Shown one piece after another: positions 59,001 to 64,000 of a stretch of DNA of 64,000 bases. The notes beneath the pieces were generated by a model. The model was not told the DNA's origin and did no database searches. It saw only the letters and a program-made list of their open reading frames with translations. Source of the stretch: Aristolochia californica (Eukaryota > Streptophyta > Magnoliopsida > Piperales > Aristolochiaceae); assembly GCA_029961685.1 (NCBI GenBank), contig JARWKL010000001.1, forward strand, positions 56,012,062 to 56,076,061, written 5' to 3'. Positions within the stretch are counted from its first letter, which is position 1, and the number at the start of each line of letters is the position of its first letter. The translations under genes were made by a program, and so were the position numbers.

Positions 59001-62000
59001 TTTGGGCTGAATTGGTGGCGAGTTGGCATAGGTAGAACTAGGGGCGGCATTGAACCAAGGTGGTTCGCGAGCGGCTCGAGCTTGGCTCGATTCCGGCTCA
59101 GTTCGATTCAATTCGATTTATCTGAATCTCGAACTGAGTTCGAGATCCAAATGAAGCTCGTTTAAGTTAACGAGCTGAGGTCGACCGAACCATGGTTCGG
59201 TTCAAAAGCTCGCGAGCTGGCTCGTTAACTTAACGAGGGCTTGAGAGGCAGGAGGCGGGAGCGGGAGGTCTCCGAGTTCAAGTGGAAATTCTTAGTCTTT
59301 CGTCCTCTTAGGAATCAGGGGGGACAACGTCCGACAACTGTGATTGAGCGAAAATGGGGGGAAACTCTTCGTTTTTTGTCTTCTTATTTCTCATTCTCCC
59401 TCTTCGATTTCTTACTCTTAGTCTTAGTCTCCGATTTCTTCCTCGATTTCTTCCTTGCCGACAGAACAGAGGTAAGTTCTTGAGATTCTGGGTCCGTGTT
59501 GTCTGCAATTGCTAGAGTAGAATCCGCCAGGAGCCACGCCTGGTTGTTCTCGCCCTCCTTCTTCCTTTGCCTTCGGCTCAAACCTAGAAGAATCATCAAG
59601 CACAAACTCCATAACATTTTCTTCTCATTAGTCGCACAACCCGTTTGAGTTTTTCGAGCCTTCTCCCTCATCTCCGCTTCGTGTGACTCATTGCAGCTGC
59701 TATGAACGCTTCCCATTTGAAGAAATTAGGAGAAGAATGATGAAACAACAACGGAAGAAGAGCAGACACAGGAGAAAGAAAAGAGACGAAAGTTGAAAAG
59801 GGAAAGTTCTTTGCTTGAGGAAGAGAATTTGGTAAAAAAAGAGATGGGAGGTGGGAATTTATGCCATTTAATATTTTTCATCAATGTACACCGAAAATTA
59901 AAATAATTTTCATCAATGGTCCTAGTGGATATCGATCAACGATCCAGGGAAATTTATTAGAGGGGAAAAGGTGGGAGCTGGAGAGAAGCTCAGAAGGCAA
60001 GATTCTCTTTGCCTTGAGTAAAGTGGACAGAAGGAGCCCAGAAAGAGAAACCAAACAAGCGAAATAGGTACAAAAGGATTGTCCCAGTCGACTAGGTGTT
60101 TGGCGCTTAGTTATCCGGGTTTACAGATGGACAAGAAGGCAAACAAGGGGAAGAAAACTGAACGGGTTCGGTATCCATCCAACACCTTCCGAGCCCAACC
60201 ACTTGTCTTCTTCCCTCGTCTCTCTTATGTCCCTATTTGCCTCTCTTTTAATCTTAATCTTCTGTTTTTTTTTTTTTTGTCGCCGGTGTAATAGACTAAC
60301 AATGATTTTTTTTTTTTTCATTTTTATCTTTTGTATTCCATTATTTATCTTCAATCTCACATTAAAACTGCTATGGACGAACGCCTCATATTGTTTTAGG
60401 AGCTTCTTCCTACTCATTTTTCATAGGTAATGGTTCTCACCCTACTGTTGATTTTTTATTTATTTTTTAGCTCTTACCATTCAATTGATTTTTCTATTTT
60501 TCCATTGTATTATTTTACTGGCCGTTTTAACTGTTTGCCAAATGATTCGTCAATCCTCAGCAGTCAACATTGCTAGATATCTGTAGACTGCAGCTTAATC
60601 ACATCGTGTTTCGAGCTCTCAATTATAGAGGAGACATCGACCATTTTATATTGATATTGATATTTCAATGATAATTTTGTATTTAATTATTGAATAAAGT
60701 TTATGCAGTACCTTTTATGAATAATTTTATGCAAAGTGTATAGATAATTTTATATACAATTTATTTGACATGTATTTTATGCAAAGTTTTAAATATAGGT
60801 GGAAGCTCGAACTCGGTTAAAATCATTGGGCTTGAGGTCGATTACAATTTTAGGCTCTAGGCTAGGCTCGGCTCGAGCTCGAGTTCGAAATATTTAAATC
60901 AAGTTCGGCTCGAACATAGGCAAGTTTGGGCTTGGCTTGATTCGATGCACCCCTAGGCAGAACTTGTTCCTTCTGCCTTGGGGTCTTCCTATTCCAAACA
61001 ATGAGATTCTTTGGTTGGATGCGGATGGTGAAGATATCAGAGTCCACCCCAAGGTTGATCTAGGCATCATAAACGAGGTCATGATATGGGTTGACGAGGA
61101 TCTGAACAAAGCCCACGATGTCTGGTTTGTGTAATCTCATAAAGCTCCAACGTATTGCTAAAATAAGCACGAACAATTGTGAGTGCTATCGTAGACCAGA
61201 GTTCCAGTGGGAGATTGAAAATGCGGAATCATTAGTTGAGGAAGCTTCCCATTGGACACAATTGCGGCATGGAATTGAGGAGTCAATCTTGTAGGAGTCT
61301 AGGGTTTAGGATTAGTCTTCTGGATTTTCTAGGCGGATGAGCCAACAGCCATTGCCAATGAAGGAAACATTTGGTTTATAGGTCAGATCCCAAAAGGTTT
61401 CTATCCGTACGTAGAGGTCGTTGTGTAAACTCCGGCTGATGGAGACAATAATGCTATTAGTTAGAGTGGCTCAGCCTTCAACAAGTTATTTGGGGGGAAG
61501 GAGAATGGAAGGTTTCAGTTTGTTAGGCTCAATGATTGCCGGTTTGGGTGTGCTCCAAGTTGTCGGGGTAGGCTATGGGTGTGGTGATGGTTTGTGGGTC
61601 TAATTTATGGGGTGGTTTGCTTTTGGGGGGGAATGTAAATTCTACCAAGGACCTTAACATTTCTGGGATGAACAACCTTGCACTTGGTCTGCTTGTAAGA
61701 AATTGATAAGATAAATTGTGAGTTCTCCTCCTAAACTTCCTTGGATCGCGTGTGAATGCCATCATTTTGTAAAATAGATTGCAGTTGTAGCAAGAAAGGT
61801 CATCTAATTGAGTGTGGAATTTTGACAAAGGAAGACTTTTCACCATTGGTGATTGCAATCTTGATGGAATGGGGAAGTTCGTTGATCTTCAACAATGTGG
61901 TTTTGATACCGAAAGAATCTTGATTTAACCAATTCCCTGTGAGTGTTCTCCTCCTCCTTCCTTGCAACAACAGCCCAACCTTCCTCCTCGCATTGATCCG

Positions 62001-63078
62001 TACTCGAGCTAAGCCAAGTCTTCCATTGCCCTCGAGACGTCACTGTCGGTCCTCGTTGAGTTTCTCACTGGCAGCCTTCTTCTCGGCGATATCCTCTCTC
62101 ATCATCTTGGAAAATATACTAAATTGATTTTTGATATTCATTTTTTGAATAGCTTTGGTTTTTTCTATTTTGATACACAAAATTAGAAGGCAAGTCTGCA
62201 ATTTAACTTATTTTGAAAGCTTTTTGTCTGATAGTGGAGGCATTTGAATCTTTGACAACTTGATGTGCCCCATTTTTCAACATGGTGTCAGGTGGACCCT
62301 CAATGGTCAGGCGACCACTTGTTTGAATACCGTATGTGATAAATGCTGACAGGAGTAGGGGGATGAAATTTTTGTCCCTGATGAATGGGATTTTGCAAAT
62401 GCTGTGTTACTGAACAATCAGGTCCAAGGAGAATTTGAATATGGGTTATTTCTTTTGGAGCAAGAAGGCCTCTATTGTAGCCCTGAATTACTGCAATTTT
62501 ACAAAATTTTCATGATCAATTTTATTTTTTTCATAGTCTAAACATCTCCATTCTAGACTTTTGATTCCTGCAACCAGGGAGTCTTAGTGGTTCACCTCGG
62601 CTATCAGTTTCTCAAAAGATTCAAAAGCTCTCCAACCCAGAAAGTGGATCATCTTTTTACAAAGGAACAAATCAAGCGTTTTTTCTTTCTGCAGTCTTTT
62701 GTTCTTGGAAGTTTGTTTTTACTCTCTCTAATAGAACTCCTTCTCCGTTGTGTCCGCCCTCCCCAATCCCCAATCCCTTACCCAAATTGAGCAGCTTCTC
62801 CAATACGGTATCTCTTTTTCTCCTTTTTCAAGTTGCTGCCAATGCTTAATTATGATTAACAGTCCCCAATCCCTACCCAAATTGAGCAGCTTCACCAATA
62901 CGGTATCTCTTTTTCTCCTTTCCCAAGTTGCTGTCAATGCTTAATTATGATTAATATTCTTTTAGGAAGATCATTTGATTCCTGAAATTTTGCTTCCTTT
63001 CAAGTTTGTTTGAAAATTTCTTATATTTTGATGTGTGAAACTGCAGGAACCGTGCACTCAACAGGAAAAAGTCTGGAG
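50022..63078 (+). CDS. Putative gene start: two exons with RRYAPPSQRNR motif, 13-kb GC-AG intron
   Basis: An ATG at 50022 opens MLENPSDTVGRRYAPPSQ. The frame breaks soon after 50077, where AAAG|GCAATC matches the consensus of the minor GC class of 5' splice sites. At 63047, after CTGCAG, a 32-base segment reads NRALNRKKSG and ends at G|GTGACT, a normal donor. Joined in phase, the two give RRYAPPSQRNRALNRKKSG, a continuous basic sequence resembling the N-terminus of an uncharacterised plant protein family (from memory, not verified). The rest of the gene would lie beyond the right edge. The intron, 50078-63046, is filled with LINE, MITE and hAT sequence. It could be coincidence, as the coding evidence is only about 29 residues and no expression data are visible. 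Confidence 0.42.
50078..51529. other. Intron or intergenic stretch without features
   Basis: I see no gene, RNA or element end. It belongs to the putative 13-kb intron. Confidence 0.4.
51530..52910 (-). pseudogene. LINE reverse-transcriptase fragment (minus), interrupted by a MITE
   Basis: On the minus strand, 52900-52700 reads SFIALIPKKEGVG, DDFQPISLMSSSYKTLARVL, SNRLKKVLPS and QSAFIK, the N-terminal RT region of a plant LINE. Further down, about 51990-51910 reads IKVFLSIYKLISGQCVNW and 51680-51560 reads YHLVNWKEVLKQRVYGGLGI, the segments that follow the RT core. The core itself is missing, and a 328-bp MITE sits where part of it should be. Stops and frameshifts are frequent. It is a different copy from the long LINE to its right. 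Confidence 0.78.
52183..52510. mobile_element. 328-bp MITE with 18-bp imperfect TIRs
   Basis: Left end TTAGTGCACAAGGAAAGT and the reverse complement of the right end, TTAGTGCACGAAGAAAGT, match at 16 of 18 positions. Subterminal blocks such as AGAAAGTGAATCA repeat within it (about 52278 and 52443). It interrupts LINE reading frames on the minus strand and has no coding capacity. A target duplication is not clear because the TIR itself starts TTA. Confidence 0.7.
52911..54049. other. Stretch without recognised features between two LINE copies
   Basis: Part may be 5' sequence of the LINE fragment to the left, but no domain is readable. No host gene is seen. Confidence 0.4.
56775..56926. repeat. 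75-bp tandem duplication inside the LINE
   Basis: TTGTTCAA...TTCATCTATTGAAGAGAGAT...GAAGAGCTG occurs at 56775 and 56850. The copies differ at roughly ten positions. Confidence 0.88.
57051..58146 (-). pseudogene. LINE endonuclease and endonuclease-RT linker coding region
   Basis: The best preserved coding part of the long LINE. 58146-57859 codes the N-terminal endonuclease strand with SWNIMG and LQETKIHP, where the Glu is the metal-binding residue. 57783-57406 in another frame codes the C-terminal half ending in SDHWPI, with the catalytic Asp-His pair intact, while GGDFN has become ANNFN. From about 57450 down to 57051, the frame opened at 57869 covers the linker leading into RT (GRKPSPFENFWFKNK, LVDHDRILWKEQARYKWQKE GDANTLFF). 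Two frames overlap here because of a frameshift. Confidence 0.82.
59039..60955 (+). mobile_element. Non-autonomous hAT (copy 3), deletion derivative inside the LINE
   Basis: Ends TAGGGGCGGCATTGAACC and (reverse complement of the right) TAGGGGTGCATCGAATCA match the TIRs of the complete hAT at 9518. Flanks GGTAGAAC (59031-59038) and GGCAGAAC (60956-60963) are an 8-bp target duplication with one change. The left 200 bp match the transposase 5' end of copy 1 and the right 300 bp its 3' end, so the two are inverted relative to each other. At about 60650 the 5'-leader sequence (GAGACATCGACCATTTTATA) runs straight into 3'-end sequence (TTGATATTGATATTTCAA), removing what in copy 1 is 9805-12510, the whole transposase. 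About 0.7 kb of leader is extra compared with copy 1. Confidence 0.9.
62051..63046. other. Right part of the putative intron
   Basis: No recognised gene; it contains the 96-bp tandem duplication listed separately. Confidence 0.4.
62768..62953. repeat. 96-bp tandem duplication
   Basis: CCCAATCCCT...ACCCAAATTGAGCAGCTTC...CTTAATTATGATTAA occurs at 62768 and 62864, with about 95% identity by eye. Confidence 0.92.
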
Positions 63079-63271
63079 GTGACTTTTTTATACTTAAAAC
63101 AATTTCTTAAAGCTGTAGTGAACTAGTGATGGTTTTCTTAACAGTATATTTCTTAATAGATTTTATTGTTTAATTGAAAGCAATGATACTTTATTTTAAT
63201 TGAGAATTGATAATAATCTACTTTATTAGTTTCCTTATTTAACTTTTAATGTTTATGAACTCCTTTGCAAA

Positions 63272-63560
63272 ACACTATGTAATGTATGCTCCAGTGGGAA
63301 ATATACTACTCTGGCATGGGTGGTCTGGAGACCCCAAACTTAAGTAGACCTTTGAAAGTCCAATATGAAGTGCTTGCTGTGTGCTAAGTAATGGTAGTAT
63401 TGGACTTAGACAGTTGGCAACACTATGTAATGTATGCTTCAGTGGGAAATATACTACTCTGGCATGGGTGGTCTGGAAACCCAGAACTTAACTGGACCTT
63501 TGAAAGTCCAATATGAAGTGCTTGCTGTGTGCTAAGTATTGGACGTAGAAAGTTGGCCAT
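63272..63560. repeat. 148-bp tandem duplication
   Basis: ACACTATGTAATGTATGCT...CTGTGTGCTAAGTA...AGTTGGC occurs at 63272 and 63420. The second copy lacks about 10 bases (the AATGGTAGT part) and has a few substitutions. Confidence 0.92.
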
Positions 63561-64000
63561 ATCTCCTATTGACATTTGGCTTCTTTGTGCGTGAGAAGTT
63601 CTATTATTTCATAGCATGCCACATTTGTATATAAGCTACAGATATTAGAACACTCAGGCCTATAGAGGACTCAATATACAAAGTCATAATAATTTCGATA
63701 CTGATTGGAAATGTACAGACTTTGTGGAAGGCCTTACTCTCTAGCTGCATATATGGTATCTTTTGTAGTATTACAATGTAGACTTATTCCTGTAAAAAAT
63801 TATTTGTCATCTTGTGCATGAAAAGGCCATCAAAGGACCAATGTCCTTCATCAGGAGTCTGCTAGGGAGGATGATTGAAAATATCTGCTTATTTGTTCAC
63901 TTCTGAATAGAGCCTTTTGGAACTAACTGAAACTGGAGAATCCCTCTGTTTATCACCATTCTCAAGAGACAGGAAGTTGGCATTAGCTTTTAGATTCCTA
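63561..64000. other. Right edge, no recognised features
   Basis: Probably further intron sequence of the gene proposed at 50022. No exon is readable before the window ends. Confidence 0.4.

Larger units (their letters stand above)
54050..62050 (-). mobile_element. Long LINE (minus) with endonuclease, RT, zinc finger and RNase H, split by a hAT
   Basis: Reading right to left: a poorly conserved ORF1-like part, 62050-60964; an inserted hAT, 60955-59039; the rest of ORF1 and a Pro/Ser/Thr-rich linker, 59030-58150; AP endonuclease, 58100-57400 (IIIVSWNIMGVDKMKKRS, LQETKI, FNTIRLCNERS, TVSDHWPI); RT, about 57100-55900 (GVDWHFLDFIINLMGFG, GLHQGDSISPHLFNIVVE, VQFANDTIIF); the zf-RVT region, 55640-54930 (IIWCPTSDGIFLVSS, RFHVWSMLHGKILSTDNL); RNase H, 54530-54150 (FDGCSFGNPGPAGFGSVF, ELHVLKHGLKIF); then an A-tail, 54064-54055. 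The order is that of plant L1-type LINEs with RNase H. Stops and frameshifts are many, and RT's FADD reads FAND, so it is dead. Confidence 0.88.

Overview
The window is nuclear DNA from a flowering plant. It has split genes with GT-AG introns, chloroplast-targeting and plant-only protein families (PSRP3, an ARGOS/OSR protein, the SKIP35 ankyrin protein), and a dense plant repeat load: Ty1-copia, RNase H-bearing LINEs, hAT, Tourist-type MITEs and a tRNA-like SINE. The species cannot be named from the sequence. Expanded introns and many old nested repeats suggest a fairly large, repeat-rich genome, perhaps a woody dicot or an early-diverging lineage (inference).

Layout. 1-18.9 kb: the 3' part of the gene for translation initiation factor eIF2B epsilon (+). 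Nine exons from 4745 to 18466 were joined by splice sites and reading phase. The introns are packed with a LINE 3' end, two copia relics, a SINE nested next to a LINE relic, a LINE insertion with a 17-bp target duplication, a complete 3.9-kb hAT element with 8-bp target duplication, and a solo LTR with 5-bp target duplication. 19.3-20.2 kb: the two-exon PSRP3 gene (+). 22.9-23.5 kb: a broken piece of an oxysterol-binding-related (ORP) gene. 24-31.5 kb: the SKIP35-type ankyrin gene (+), whose leader carries a 288-bp tandem duplication. 32.5-34.2 kb: an ARGOS/ARL-like organ-size gene on the other strand, tail to tail with SKIP35. 35.4-49.1 kb: a gene desert with a Tourist-like MITE, a gutted copia element, a 1.67-kb TIR element inserted into that copia, and a decayed 5.3-kb hAT with internal minisatellites. 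50.0-64 kb: probably the first two small exons of a further + strand gene, separated by a 13-kb intron with a GC donor. That intron holds a MITE-interrupted LINE fragment and a long, mutated LINE interrupted by a third, deletion-type hAT copy.

The four confident host genes act in separate processes: cytosolic translation initiation, the plastid ribosome, an SCF/ASK-interacting protein, and organ-size/ethylene-response control. The repeats tell a layered history: LINEs and copia first, then SINE, MITE, TIR and hAT insertions into them. Short two-copy tandem duplications (38-288 bp) recur across the window. I see no CRISPR array, bacterial operon or clear RNA gene. The nearest thing to an undescribed system is a three-member hAT family with shared termini plus a G-run TIR element that carries a GC-rich, host-like core.
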